A stretch of 23,319 nt of DNA from an uncultured Saprospiraceae bacterium. Its GTDB lineage: Bacteria > Bacteroidota > Bacteroidia > Chitinophagales > Saprospiraceae. Shown in pieces: positions 1 to 7,825 of the stretch. Under the pieces are notes generated by a model that saw nothing but the letters and a program-made list of their open reading frames with translations, was not told where the DNA came from and did not search any database. Each line of letters begins with the position of its first letter. Position 1 is the stretch's first letter. The DNA is taken from contig CALHKJ010000218.1 in NCBI GenBank assembly GCA_938033975.1, forward strand, positions 1-23,319, in the 5' to 3' direction. The position numbers and the translations under genes are program-made.

Positions 1-1767
1 GATAGAATGCAAATAGGAGGAAGGTCTGGTTTTGAATATTTTGAAGATGATGATAACTACTTATATACGATTGCACAATTCTATCCCCGCATGTGTATGT
101 ACAATGATGTCTATGGATGGCAGAACAAACAATTCCTAGGTAGGGGAGAGTTTACCTTAAGTTTCGGAAATTATCAAGTAAGCATTACTGTTCCTGCTGA
201 TCACCTAGTAGCAAGTACAGGTCTTTTACAGAATGAAGATGAGGTACTTACATCTGAACAAAGAAATAGATTGAAGAAAGCCGCAGATGAATATGAACAA
301 CCAGTAATTATTGCAACTCAAACTGAAGCTGAAAAAAGAGAATCTAAAAAGTCAAACAAAAAGAAGACCTGGGTTTTTCATGCGGAGAACGTAAGAGATT
401 TTGCCTTCGCTTCATCACGTAAATTTATTTGGGATGCTATGGCAGTTGAACAAACAGATGGAACCAAAGTAATGGCAATGTCAATGTACCCTAAAGAAGG
501 AAATCCTCTCTGGGAAAAGTATTCAACCAAAGCTGTTGCACATACTTTAAAATGGTTTTCTCACTATACCTTTCCATATCCTTATCCAGTAGCTTGGTCA
601 ATCAATGCTGCAAGAATTGGAATGGAGTATCCAATGATTTGTTTCAACTATGGTCGTTGCGAAGAAGATGGTACTTACTCTAAAAGAACTAAGTATGGAA
701 TGATATCAGTTATCATTCATGAAGTTGGACACAACTATTTTCCAATGATTGTAAATTCAGATGAAAGACAATGGACTTGGATGGACGAAGGTCTTACAAC
801 CTTTGTTCAATATTTAACTGAAGTACAATGGGAAAGAGATTATCCCCATAGAAGAGGACCAGCTCATAAAATTGTTCCTTACATGGGTGGAGACAAATCA
901 AAAATTTCTCCCATCATGACCAACTCAGAATCCATTCATCAATTTGGAAACAATGCATATGGCAAACCAGCTACTGCTCTAAATATTTTGAGAGAAACAG
1001 TAATGGGTAGAGAGCTATTTGATTTTGCCTTTAAGGAGTACTCAAACAGATGGATGTTTAAGCATCCTACACCTGCGGACTTTTTTAGAACAATGGAAGA
1101 TGCATCAAGTGTCGATTTGGATTGGTTCTGGAGAGGATGGTTCTATACAAATGACCATGTTGATATTTCTATTGATGATGTAAAATACTTTAAGGTAAAT
1201 TCTAAGCGTCCAGATCCAAATGCTGGAGAAATGTCTGATAGAGAGAAAGGAATTTCTCATGTAAGAAATAAAGAAGCGATTGATAAAACTTATGACGAAG
1301 AAGATCCTTCTCTAAGAGATTTCTATTCAACCTATGATCCATTCAAAGAAAGTCAAATGGACAAGGACGAGTACGATGCATACATTGAATCACTAAGTGA
1401 CAAGGAGAGAGCTGTACTTGAAGATGATTTGAATTATTACCAAGTCAATCTTTCAAACAAAGGTGGTTTGGTTATGCCGGTAATTCTAGAATTTGAATAT
1501 GTAGACGGAACAACTGAACTCATAAGAATCCCTGCCGAGATTTGGAAGATGGGTTCGAGTACTAACGTATCGAAGGTATTCGCTAAACAAAAAGAGGTAG
1601 TATCAATAAGCCTAGATCCTTATCTAGAAACAGCTGATACTGATACAAGTAATAACTCATTTCCTCCAAAGAAAGAAGAAAGCAAATTTGAGATGTTTGA
1701 AAGACAACAATTCAATCGTCAAAATGAAATGCAAAAGGCTAAAAAGAAAAATTCTGACAGACCGTAA
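1..1767 (+). CDS. M1 family zinc metallopeptidase, 3' part (5' end outside window)
   Basis: Secreted or periplasmic zinc aminopeptidase of family M1 (gluzincin), inferred from motifs. The reading frame is open to the first base, so the ATG at 7 is probably internal and the gene starts upstream. The zinc site HEVGH is encoded at 718-732. A glutamate in DEGLTTF (787-789) follows exactly 18 residues later, giving HEXXH-X18-E. The exopeptidase motif, GxMEN in classical M1 enzymes, appears as GMEYP near 619-633, a variant I associate with Bacteroidota M1 proteins. The downstream segment DLDWFWRGWFY is also typical of these proteins. The C-terminal third is charged and ends in a Lys-rich tail with no T9SS sorting domain. 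The gene converges on the alpha/beta hydrolase gene with only 2 bp between the stop codons. The family is certain; substrate and localisation are inferred. Confidence 0.93.
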   Translation, partial: DRMQIGGRSGFEYFEDDDNYLYTIAQFYPRMCMYNDVYGWQNKQFLGRGEFTLSFGNYQVSITVPADHLVASTGLLQNEDEVLTSEQRNRLKKAADEYEQPVIIATQTEAEKRESKKSNKKKTWVFHAENVRDFAFASSRKFIWDAMAVEQTDGTKVMAMSMYPKEGNPLWEKYSTKAVAHTLKWFSHYTFPYPYPVAWSINAARIGMEYPMICFNYGRCEEDGTYSKRTKYGMISVIIHEVGHNYFPMIVNSDERQWTWMDEGLTTFVQYLTEVQWERDYPHRRGPAHKIVPYMGGDKSKISPIMTNSESIHQFGNNAYGKPATALNILRETVMGRELFDFAFKEYSNRWMFKHPTPADFFRTMEDASSVDLDWFWRGWFYTNDHVDISIDDVKYFKVNSKRPDPNAGEMSDREKGISHVRNKEAIDKTYDEEDPSLRDFYSTYDPFKESQMDKDEYDAYIESLSDKERAVLEDDLNYYQVNLSNKGGLVMPVILEFEYVDGTTELIRIPAEIWKMGSSTNVSKVFAKQKEVVSISLDPYLETADTDTSNNSFPPKKEESKFEMFERQQFNRQNEMQKAKKKNSDRP

Positions 1768-1769
1768 AT

Positions 1770-2525
1770 CTATTCAACAAGATTCTTGTCCAAAAACTGG
1801 GCAAGAATCTTATTGAACTCTTCTGGATGTTCCATCATCGGAGCGTGTCCACATTTATCTATAAAATGCAACTCAGAGTTTTCTAAAAGCTCATTAAATT
1901 TTTCACCTACAAAGGGTGGGGTAACTCCATCATTTTGCCCCCATACCAAAAGGGTAGGAGCTTTTATATTATGAAGCTTATCAGCTAAGTTATGTCTCAC
2001 TGCGGATTTTGCAGTAGCAACAATTCGTATAGCCTTCATCCTATCATTTACAGTTTTAAAAACTTCATCAACGAGTTCTTTCGTCGCAACTGTAGGATCG
2101 TAGAAAGTTGTTTCTACCTTCTCTTTTATATATTCATAATTTCCACGTTTAGGAAATGTGGAACCCATAGAATTTTCAAACAGTCCTGAACTTCCTGTTA
2201 AGGTCATAGAGACCACTTTGTCTGGATTATCAATTGCATATAACTGAGCCAAATGACCACCTAAGGAATTTCCTATCAAACTTACTTTATCGTATCCCTT
2301 AAAATTTATAAACTCACTAACGTATTGAAGCAATGCGCCAATACCAACTTCCTTGACAGGCATTTCTAAAATAGGTAAATGAGGAAATACTACATTGTAG
2401 TTTTTTCCAAAATTATCGATAATACCTTTAAAATTACTTAACTGTCCTAGTAGACCATGAAGCAAAATAATATTATCATTTCCTCCTTTTGTTTCTATAA
2501 ATTTAAACTTGCCTTCTTCTTGCAT
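1770..2525 (-). CDS. alpha/beta hydrolase
   Basis: Cytoplasmic alpha/beta-hydrolase-fold enzyme of 251 residues with no signal peptide. The oxyanion-hole motif is HGLLG (23-27). The nucleophile elbow GNSLGG (85-90) places the catalytic serine at 87. The likely acid is Asp199 in WGQNDG and the base is His227 in CGHAPMMEHPEEF. The WGxxD segment and the length resemble the MhpC/BioH-like group of esterases and C-C bond hydrolases, but the sequence does not fix a substrate. It lies 14 bp downstream of the heme A synthase gene on the same strand, so the two are probably cotranscribed. Its 3' end carries the 13-bp inverted repeat at 1779-1811. Confidence 0.9.
   Translation of the reverse strand: MQEEGKFKFIETKGGNDNIILLHGLLGQLSNFKGIIDNFGKNYNVVFPHLPILEMPVKEVGIGALLQYVSEFINFKGYDKVSLIGNSLGGHLAQLYAIDNPDKVVSMTLTGSSGLFENSMGSTFPKRGNYEYIKEKVETTFYDPTVATKELVDEVFKTVNDRMKAIRIVATAKSAVRHNLADKLHNIKAPTLLVWGQNDGVTPPFVGEKFNELLENSELHFIDKCGHAPMMEHPEEFNKILAQFLDKNLVE
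1779..1811. repeat. 13-bp inverted repeat (hairpin) at convergent gene junction
   Basis: The arms AAGATTCTTGTCC (1779-1791) and GGGCAAGAATCTT (1799-1811) pair over 13 positions with one G-T wobble, around the 7-nt loop AAAAACT. The hairpin lies inside the last codons of the minus-strand hydrolase gene, just past the stop of the plus-strand M1 peptidase gene. No T-run follows on either strand, so it is not a canonical intrinsic terminator. It could act as a bidirectional 3'-end stem, or be a coding coincidence. Confidence 0.5.
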
Positions 2526-2539
2526 TTACTTTTATTATT

Positions 2540-3544
2540 CTAGTTATGGTCGTTTTTACTTGTGACCCTACATAAGATATAGGAATGAATACCAAACATT
2601 ACTGTAGCTAACAATAAATGAGTGGGCTGTGCTGCCTTTGGAACTGAAAAGTATGACATGGCTATTCCAGATAATACTTCAATTAATAACACTAAAGCTA
2701 ATAAATTCATAGCATTTGGAAATCTATCTCGAAGTCTAAAAATCAGATAGGCATTTATTGCTAGTATTACAATAGCAAAGCTTCTATGAAATTCAAATAT
2801 TGAACTCAGAGATTCAATCCATTCAGATCTGTTTGCTAATGTTTTAGAAAATATGTCTATCTCTTGTCTTACCTGTGTACCGAAATATATTTGCGCAAGC
2901 GAAAGAAAGAAACCTATATATAAAATCAATCTATCCCTACTGGATACAATTATCCTATCACCCCTTGATAAGCTGATAAGTTTAATCAGAAAGTATACAA
3001 TCAATAAGGCGAAAAACATATGAATTGTAATCGTCCATGGTGTTAGATTACTAGCTACCACAATAGAACCGAACCAACCTTGAAAGCCAGTAAGTAACAA
3101 TGTCAATAAACTGAGATAAAATAAACTCTTACGTTCTTTAAAAAGGAAAAGAGAAAGTATGGTCATTAAAATTAAAAAATTACCTGCCATAAAACCCAAC
3201 AAACGATTGATATACTCAATCCAAGTTTTAACAGCTACAAAAGATTCTTCCTCTCTCAGATTAGGATCAGCCTTAATTTTTTCAGCTATTTCTGAATATC
3301 CAATTTTAGATAAAAAACTAGTGTACTTATCTATTTTCTTCAATCGCTTCTCAGAAAATATTTCTTTGTAATTATCCGGAAGTTGTGAAACTTCAGTTGG
3401 TGGAATCCATTGCCCAAAACATTTAGGCCAATCAGGACAACCCATCCCAGAACCCGTGGTACGCACTACAGAACCAGCAAGAATCACAAGGTAGATTGCA
3501 ATGATAGTGGTCCAGACCAATCCGTAAAATATTTTTAATTTCAT
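2540..3544 (-). CDS. ctaA: heme A synthase (COX15/CtaA family)
   Basis: Integral membrane heme A synthase, which converts heme O to heme A for aa3-type cytochrome oxidases. The 334-residue protein has about eight hydrophobic segments. The N-terminal signature GSVVRTTGSGMGCPDWPKC (24-42) carries a cysteine pair (36 and 42). A long extracytoplasmic loop (about 45-105) precedes EYINRLLG (110-117). Family histidines are visible at 175 (TIHMFFA), 253 (EFHRSFA) and 309 (PTHLLLA). The residue that is the first heme-ligand histidine in the Bacillus enzyme (E-x-x-H) is Asn113 here. From memory EYIN occurs in other Bacteroidota members, so this is probably a lineage form rather than a defect. The gene reads away from the 3545-3931 gap, with the hydrolase downstream. 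A degenerate -7-like element (TACTTTCG on the minus strand, 3571-3564) lies about 20 bp upstream. Confidence 0.92.
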   Translation of the reverse strand: MKLKIFYGLVWTTIIAIYLVILAGSVVRTTGSGMGCPDWPKCFGQWIPPTEVSQLPDNYKEIFSEKRLKKIDKYTSFLSKIGYSEIAEKIKADPNLREEESFVAVKTWIEYINRLLGFMAGNFLILMTILSLFLFKERKSLFYLSLLTLLLTGFQGWFGSIVVASNLTPWTITIHMFFALLIVYFLIKLISLSRGDRIIVSSRDRLILYIGFFLSLAQIYFGTQVRQEIDIFSKTLANRSEWIESLSSIFEFHRSFAIVILAINAYLIFRLRDRFPNAMNLLALVLLIEVLSGIAMSYFSVPKAAQPTHLLLATVMFGIHSYILCRVTSKNDHN

Positions 3545-3715
3545 TCAAGTTTGATTGCAAGGACGAAAGTAGACAATTTCAAATTATGCTTTCCCCAAAT
3601 CCTCAGCTCTCTATTAATATTAAATAATAATTTATTAAAATAGTATTATAACTAATAAAGCTGTGGAATTGTTGAATACTCTTTGTTTTACTGATATTAA
3701 TAAATCAATAACAGC

Positions 3716-3724
3716 TTATCCACA
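3716..3724 (+). promoter_or_regulatory. perfect DnaA box
   Basis: TTATCCACA is identical to the high-affinity E. coli-type DnaA box. It lies centrally in the divergent intergenic region, among at least five one- or two-mismatch relatives. Confidence 0.6.
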
Positions 3725-3907
3725 AGTATTCCATATTATAAAGAACAAGAATTATAATAATGTTGATAAATCTCATAAATGTTGAAAATTACTACCTTGA
3801 AAATTTAGCAGTTAATAATTAGATATATCTTGTTGGTAAAAATTTTATTTTCCACTATAAATGATCAATATCTTTAAATGGTTTATATCTAAGTGTATAA
3901 ACAATAG

Positions 3908-3916
3908 TTTTCCACA
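3908..3916 (+). promoter_or_regulatory. DnaA box (TTWTNCACA match)
   Basis: TTTTCCACA matches the relaxed DnaA-box consensus and sits 15 bp upstream of the dtd start codon, in the same orientation as the box at 3716-3724. At this position a bound DnaA could also influence transcription or translation initiation of the downstream operon. Confidence 0.5.
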
Positions 3917-3931
3917 ATTTATTAATTAGAA

Positions 3932-4384
3932 ATGAAGGCAGTTATACAAAGAGTAAAGAGAGCAAGTGTCAGTATTGAAAATCAAGTTTACTCTAGAATC
4001 GATAATGGAATACTAATCTTATTAGGAATAATGGAAGAGGATAATCTAGAAGATATACAATGGTTGGTAAACAAATTATTAAATCTTAGAATTTTTGGAG
4101 ATAGCGAAGGTAAAATGAATTATTCTGTCCTAGATGTTGAGGGTAGTTTGCTGGTAGTTAGTCAATTTACTTTATACGCAAGCACAAAAAAAGGCAACCG
4201 TCCAAGTTTCATAAAAGCTGCGAAACCCGATACTGCGATTCCACTCTATGATAAATTTGTTCAATACTGTAGAGAATTAGGCGATATAAATGTGCAGACA
4301 GGAAGTTTTGGTGCAGATATGAAAATTGAATTACTCAATGATGGACCAGTTACAATTATTATTGATTCAAAATTAAAGGAATGA
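3932..4384 (+). CDS. dtd: D-aminoacyl-tRNA deacylase
   Basis: Cytoplasmic homodimeric enzyme that hydrolyses D-amino acids (and glycine mischarged on tRNA-Ala) from tRNA, protecting translation. The 150-residue protein has the usual family length. The N-terminus MKAVIQRVKRASVSI is diagnostic. The catalytic and binding motifs are SQFTLYA (77-83) and NDGPVT (136-141), the latter containing the Gly-cisPro pair that rejects L-aminoacyl substrates. It is the first gene of the long plus-strand run and overlaps the next gene by 4 bp (ATGA), implying coupled translation. No exact TAnnTTTG promoter box lies upstream; DnaA-box-like sequences do. Confidence 0.96.
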   Translation: MKAVIQRVKRASVSIENQVYSRIDNGILILLGIMEEDNLEDIQWLVNKLLNLRIFGDSEGKMNYSVLDVEGSLLVVSQFTLYASTKKGNRPSFIKAAKPDTAIPLYDKFVQYCRELGDINVQTGSFGADMKIELLNDGPVTIIIDSKLKE

Positions 4385-4719
4385 ATATTGAGGAGCTACA
4401 AAAAAAGGTTGATGATTGGATCACTGAATATGGAGTAAGATATTTTGATGAACTAACCAATACAATTTTACTATCAGAAGAGGTTGGAGAATTCTCAAGA
4501 CTCATTGCAAGAAAATTTGGAGAACAGTCTTTCAAAACAGAGATTAGTGAGGGGGAAATAAAAGAAAAAATTTCAGATGAATTAGCTGATATTATTTTTG
4601 TTATTACCTGTCTAGCAAATCAAATGAATATAAATCTTGATCAAGCAATAGATAAAAATTTGCAAAAGAAAACCAATAGAGATTTGGATAGACACAAGCA
4701 AAATAAAAAACTTCAGTAA
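4381..4719 (+). CDS. MazG-like nucleotide pyrophosphohydrolase
   Basis: Small all-alpha NTP pyrophosphohydrolase of 112 residues, a single MazG-type domain. The metal-binding helices are visible as EEVGE (33-37) and DELAD (66-70), the ExxE and ExxD signatures of the MazG/dUTPase superfamily that coordinate Mg2+. Members hydrolyse NTPs or dNTPs to NMP and pyrophosphate and often remove non-canonical nucleotides; the substrate here is unknown. The protein ends in a Lys/Gln-rich tail. It overlaps dtd by 4 bp and lies 2 bp before the permease gene. The pairing with dtd joins two quality-control enzymes, one for charged tRNA and one for nucleotides. Confidence 0.88.
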   Translation: MNIEELQKKVDDWITEYGVRYFDELTNTILLSEEVGEFSRLIARKFGEQSFKTEISEGEIKEKISDELADIIFVITCLANQMNINLDQAIDKNLQKKTNRDLDRHKQNKKLQ

Positions 4720-4721
4720 GC

Positions 4722-5777
4722 TTGGTTTTCAAAAACAAAATATTAAAAAAACCAAGCTTTATATTTTCAATCTTCTGGTTGCTGTTAAATTTATTTTTAG
4801 CAATTTTTGCCTACTATATTATTCCCGATAAAACACAAAATTCTAATACACACATTCCTGAAATTGCCTTAAAAGAACCAGGCTTTTCATGTAAAATACT
4901 TTCAAGAAGTTTATTATCAAATAAGAAGGATGAATCTTATTTGTCTAGAAAATTTTTAGGCTCCACAAACTCAATTTCAGCGACAGCAATTATTGAAGCA
5001 ACACCAGTTGAAGATGGATTAATTTCTGTTACAAATATATCGGGTAGTAAAAATCTTATACAATTAAACGACGAAGAGAACATTGATACATTAGTTGAAG
5101 AGAGAACATTCATATTCGGTACGGATAAATATGGGCGCGATTTATTTAGTCGAATCATTTTAGGATTGCGCATTTCATTTATTGTTGGTTTAATTTCTGT
5201 CGGAATTTCAATTATCATTGGAATCCTTTTAGGACTGATAGCAGGATATTTTGGAGGAATATGGGACAAAATTATTATGTTTTTAATTAATAGTTTTTGG
5301 TCCATACCAACTGTGCTTTTAGTATTTGCTATTGTGATTGGTTTTGGTAGAAGTATAACAGTAATTTTTGTAGCTGTTGGTCTGACTATGTGGATAGAGG
5401 TAGCAAGACTAGTAAGAGGAATGGTTCTACAACTTAAAGAAAAGACCTACATATCAGCTGCAGAGTCATTAGGAATAAGTAATGCTTCGATTCTACTTAA
5501 GCACATACTCCCAAATATAATTGGACCAGTTACTGTTTTGATTGCCTCTAACTTTGCCATCGCTATTCTGATAGAGGCTGGACTAAGTTACTTAGGATTT
5601 GGAGTCCAACCACCTACACCGTCTTTAGGTAATCTTCTGAATGAGAATTACGGATATGCTCTAAGTGGAAAACTTTATATGGCAATTATACCTGCTATAT
5701 CGATTATGTTGCTGGTTTTGTCATTTAATTTAGTTGGCAATGCATTAAGTAATATATTTGATGCAAAAGAAAATTAA
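4722..5777 (+). CDS. ABC transporter permease, DppC/OppC type
   Basis: Inner-membrane permease of the oligopeptide/dipeptide/nickel ABC class (binding-protein-dependent transport domain), 351 residues. It has TM1 at about 14-33, the conserved entry motif FGTDKYGRDLFSR (132-144), and about five more TM helices from 150 onward. The cytoplasmic EAA loop, which contacts the ATPase, lies near 246-267 (AAESLGISNASILLKHILPN). The segment between TM1 and the FGTD motif (about 35-130) is much longer than in typical DppC proteins. The start is TTG at 4722, and no ATG gives a complete protein. No partner permease, ATPase or binding protein is in the window, so the substrate cannot be assigned. The gene sits 2 bp after the MazG-like gene and 3 bp before the phosphatase gene. 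Confidence 0.88.
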   Translation: MVFKNKILKKPSFIFSIFWLLLNLFLAIFAYYIIPDKTQNSNTHIPEIALKEPGFSCKILSRSLLSNKKDESYLSRKFLGSTNSISATAIIEATPVEDGLISVTNISGSKNLIQLNDEENIDTLVEERTFIFGTDKYGRDLFSRIILGLRISFIVGLISVGISIIIGILLGLIAGYFGGIWDKIIMFLINSFWSIPTVLLVFAIVIGFGRSITVIFVAVGLTMWIEVARLVRGMVLQLKEKTYISAAESLGISNASILLKHILPNIIGPVTVLIASNFAIAILIEAGLSYLGFGVQPPTPSLGNLLNENYGYALSGKLYMAIIPAISIMLLVLSFNLVGNALSNIFDAKEN

Positions 5778-5780
5778 TCC

Positions 5781-7010
5781 TTGAATAGAGAATTACTCAT
5801 ATTAGAAAAGTTAGAGAAAGATCTTAGTCTTAAGCAGTTGCAGATTAAGGCCCTCCTTACAATTACACAGGCTATTAATGATAATATAGCTGCGGATGGC
5901 TTGTTTAATATGTACAAGTCTTTTTTGAGTTGGGAGATGGGCATTGAATACATGGTCTTATTTGTTAAGAACAATAACTCTAATAAATGGGAAGCACCTA
6001 CGTCTATTAACGTGGAACAAGAAAATATAAAGAGCCTTATTCCACTAATACTCCCTTATAATAGACTATATACCATTAAGGAAGATGACCCTAAGGAGCT
6101 TCAAAAGTATGATGTGATCATTCCTGTATACCACAAGGAATCATCAATTGCTTATGCCTTGATTGGAGGAATCAGAGATAAGGAAGATCTTTACAACAAA
6201 ATTCAGTTTATAACTACCATTACCAACATCATTGCAGTTGCGATTGAAAACAAGAGATTGTTTAAACAACAAATGAGTCAGGTAAAACTGCAAAGAGAAA
6301 TGGAGTTGGCGAGCGAGGTGCAACAAATGCTGATTCCAAGTGAAATACCAAAGAGTAAGCTTTTCAAAATGCATACCGTCTATCTTCCCAATTTTAATGT
6401 AGGAGGAGACTATTTGGATTATGTAAAATTGGATGAACACAAATACGCAATGTGTATAGCTGATATTTCAGGTAAAGGGGTCGCAGCTGCATTACTTATG
6501 GCAAATTTTCAAGCCATGTTGCAAAGTCTTATTTACCAATTTAGAGATCTAGAAACATTTGTCTTTGCACTAAATGAATCTGTTTATAAAATTACCAAGA
6601 GTGATAAGTTCATCACTTTTTTCATAGCAGAAATTGACTTTGAACAAAAAGAAATGCGATACATCAACGCAGGACATTTTCCACCGATTTTATATCAGGA
6701 CGGAAAATCACAAGAGTTGAAATCTGGAACAACAGTAATTGGCGCATTTGATAAGCTTCCTTTTATAAACGAAGCATGCATCAAATTAAGTAAAGATGCT
6801 TGCCTGTTTTGTTTTACCGATGGCTTAGTGGATTTAAAGGATGATAAAGGAAATTATTTTGGTGAAGATCGTATCACCAAGTTTGTGGAAGAAAACAGCA
6901 AATATGTTCCACAAAAAATGAACGAAAACTTAATGAAAGAGATTAATAAATTTAGAGGGGCTCAAGAGTTTGTAGATGATATTGCTATACTAACCACAAA
7001 AATTAATTAA
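5781..7010 (+). CDS. GAF-like sensor plus SpoIIE-type PP2C protein phosphatase
   Basis: Cytoplasmic serine/threonine phosphatase of the SpoIIE/RsbU type, 409 residues. The N-terminal part (about 1-160) looks like a GAF-type sensory fold, and a helical linker (160-185) follows. The PP2C motifs are in order: GGDYLD (208-213), ADISGKG (227-233), NAGH (296-299), TDGL (346-349) and the terminal DD pair (399-400). These contain the Asp residues that bind two Mn2+/Mg2+ ions. Relatives dephosphorylate anti-sigma-factor antagonists in partner-switching stress pathways, but no STAS-domain or anti-sigma kinase gene is in the window, so the target is unknown. The start is TTG at 5781; the next Met (residue 44) would cut the sensor. 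It overlaps the TM2 gene by 1 bp (TAATG). Confidence 0.92.
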   Translation: MNRELLILEKLEKDLSLKQLQIKALLTITQAINDNIAADGLFNMYKSFLSWEMGIEYMVLFVKNNNSNKWEAPTSINVEQENIKSLIPLILPYNRLYTIKEDDPKELQKYDVIIPVYHKESSIAYALIGGIRDKEDLYNKIQFITTITNIIAVAIENKRLFKQQMSQVKLQREMELASEVQQMLIPSEIPKSKLFKMHTVYLPNFNVGGDYLDYVKLDEHKYAMCIADISGKGVAAALLMANFQAMLQSLIYQFRDLETFVFALNESVYKITKSDKFITFFIAEIDFEQKEMRYINAGHFPPILYQDGKSQELKSGTTVIGAFDKLPFINEACIKLSKDACLFCFTDGLVDLKDDKGNYFGEDRITKFVEENSKYVPQKMNENLMKEINKFRGAQEFVDDIAILTTKIN

Positions 7011-7783
7011 TGGCCAGAAAAAGAGTAAGAAGTAAATTCGTCGCTGTATTACTTTCTGTATTCGGTGGATGGTTTGGTTTGCACCGGTTTTATTTAGGAG
7101 AAACTTCACCTGGTATATTTTACATTTTTCTTTTTGTTATGACCAGGGCAATTGGTCTTCCAGTTACATTTTTCTTAGGAATCTTTGATGCATTCAGATT
7201 GTTGATGATGTCTCCACGACGTTTTGATAGATTGTATAACTCCGGACATGAAGATGGTTTACAAAGGAGAAGAACCCAAGGAAGAACCCAAAAAGACTTG
7301 TACGAAGAAAGAAAAAGACAATCAAGACAAAGAGGCGTCAAAAGAGTCAATCCCTACAAGAGTACAGGTGTAAATAAGTATAAAGAATACGATATTGAAG
7401 GAGCAATAGAAGATTTTGAAAAGGGACTTAAAATTGAACCCAATGATGTGTCCTTGCATTTTAACCTAGCTTGTGGTTATTCAATGCAAGAAGAAAAAGA
7501 TAAGTCCTTATACCATTTAGATAAAGCGATTCAGAATGGTTATAAAGATGTGCAAAAAATTAAAACACATGATGATTTAGCCTTTTTGAGAGTGCAACCG
7601 GAATATGAAAAATTTGAAGCAAATGGCTATAAATTAGAAGGCAAAATAAATGTTAAGCAAGACAATTTGTTGGAAGATGATCTTCTGTTATCTCAGCTTA
7701 ACAAGCTTGCTGAACTAAGAAATAAGGGATTATTATCTGAAGAAGAATTTGCACGAGAAAAAAATAAATTGATGCGTCGATAA
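7010..7783 (+). CDS. TM2-domain, TPR-like and SHOCT-motif membrane protein
   Basis: Predicted inner-membrane protein of 257 residues with three parts. Residues 8-65 form a TM2 domain: two hydrophobic helices, with the motif GGWFGLHRFYLG at 19-30. A basic linker (70-115) follows. Residues about 120-175 resemble one or two TPR repeats (NKYKEYDIEGAIEDFEKGL, then a second helical pair). The C-terminus (223-257) matches a SHOCT motif, with LAELRNKGLLSEEEFAREK at 233-251. The function is unknown; TPR and SHOCT parts usually mediate protein contacts. It overlaps the phosphatase gene by 1 bp, so the two may be functionally linked. Each domain call is fairly sure; the role is not. Confidence 0.85.
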   Translation: MARKRVRSKFVAVLLSVFGGWFGLHRFYLGETSPGIFYIFLFVMTRAIGLPVTFFLGIFDAFRLLMMSPRRFDRLYNSGHEDGLQRRRTQGRTQKDLYEERKRQSRQRGVKRVNPYKSTGVNKYKEYDIEGAIEDFEKGLKIEPNDVSLHFNLACGYSMQEEKDKSLYHLDKAIQNGYKDVQKIKTHDDLAFLRVQPEYEKFEANGYKLEGKINVKQDNLLEDDLLLSQLNKLAELRNKGLLSEEEFAREKNKLMRR

Positions 7784-7786
7784 ACC

Positions 7787-7798
7787 AAAACTAGTTTT
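7787..7798. repeat. 12-bp perfect palindrome
   Basis: AAAACTAGTTTT is self-complementary and lies 3 bp after the TM2-gene stop, in the 42-bp gap that is the widest inside the plus-strand run. With no loop it is not a terminator; an operator or chance are both possible. Confidence 0.3.
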
Positions 7799-7825
7799 TT
7801 ATCGTCTATATAGAAAAGAAATACT

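Larger units (their letters stand above)
3545..3931. other. AT-rich intergenic region with DnaA-box cluster; candidate oriC or DnaA-regulated region
   Basis: This is a 387-bp gap between divergent genes with no convincing ORF. Positions 3612-3659 hold only two G/C bases in 48. DnaA-box-like 9-mers follow: TTATCCACA at 3716-3724, the exact E. coli-type box; TTTTCCACA at 3908-3916, which fits TTWTNCACA; TTTTCCACT at 3848-3856; and in reverse orientation TGTGGAATT (3662-3670), TGTTGATAA (3761-3769), TGTTGAAAA (3780-3788) and TGTTGGTAA (3831-3839). The last box is 15 bp before the dtd start codon. An easily melted stretch beside clustered boxes, between genes transcribed outward, is the layout of a bacterial origin. 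No dnaA, dnaN, gyr, rnpA or parAB gene is in the window, so DnaA-controlled transcription or chance in AT-rich DNA remain alternatives. Confidence 0.45.

Noticed and set aside
4937..5305. 122-residue minus-strand ORF inside the permease gene
   Set aside because: Shadow of a hydrophobic coding frame; no motifs of its own.
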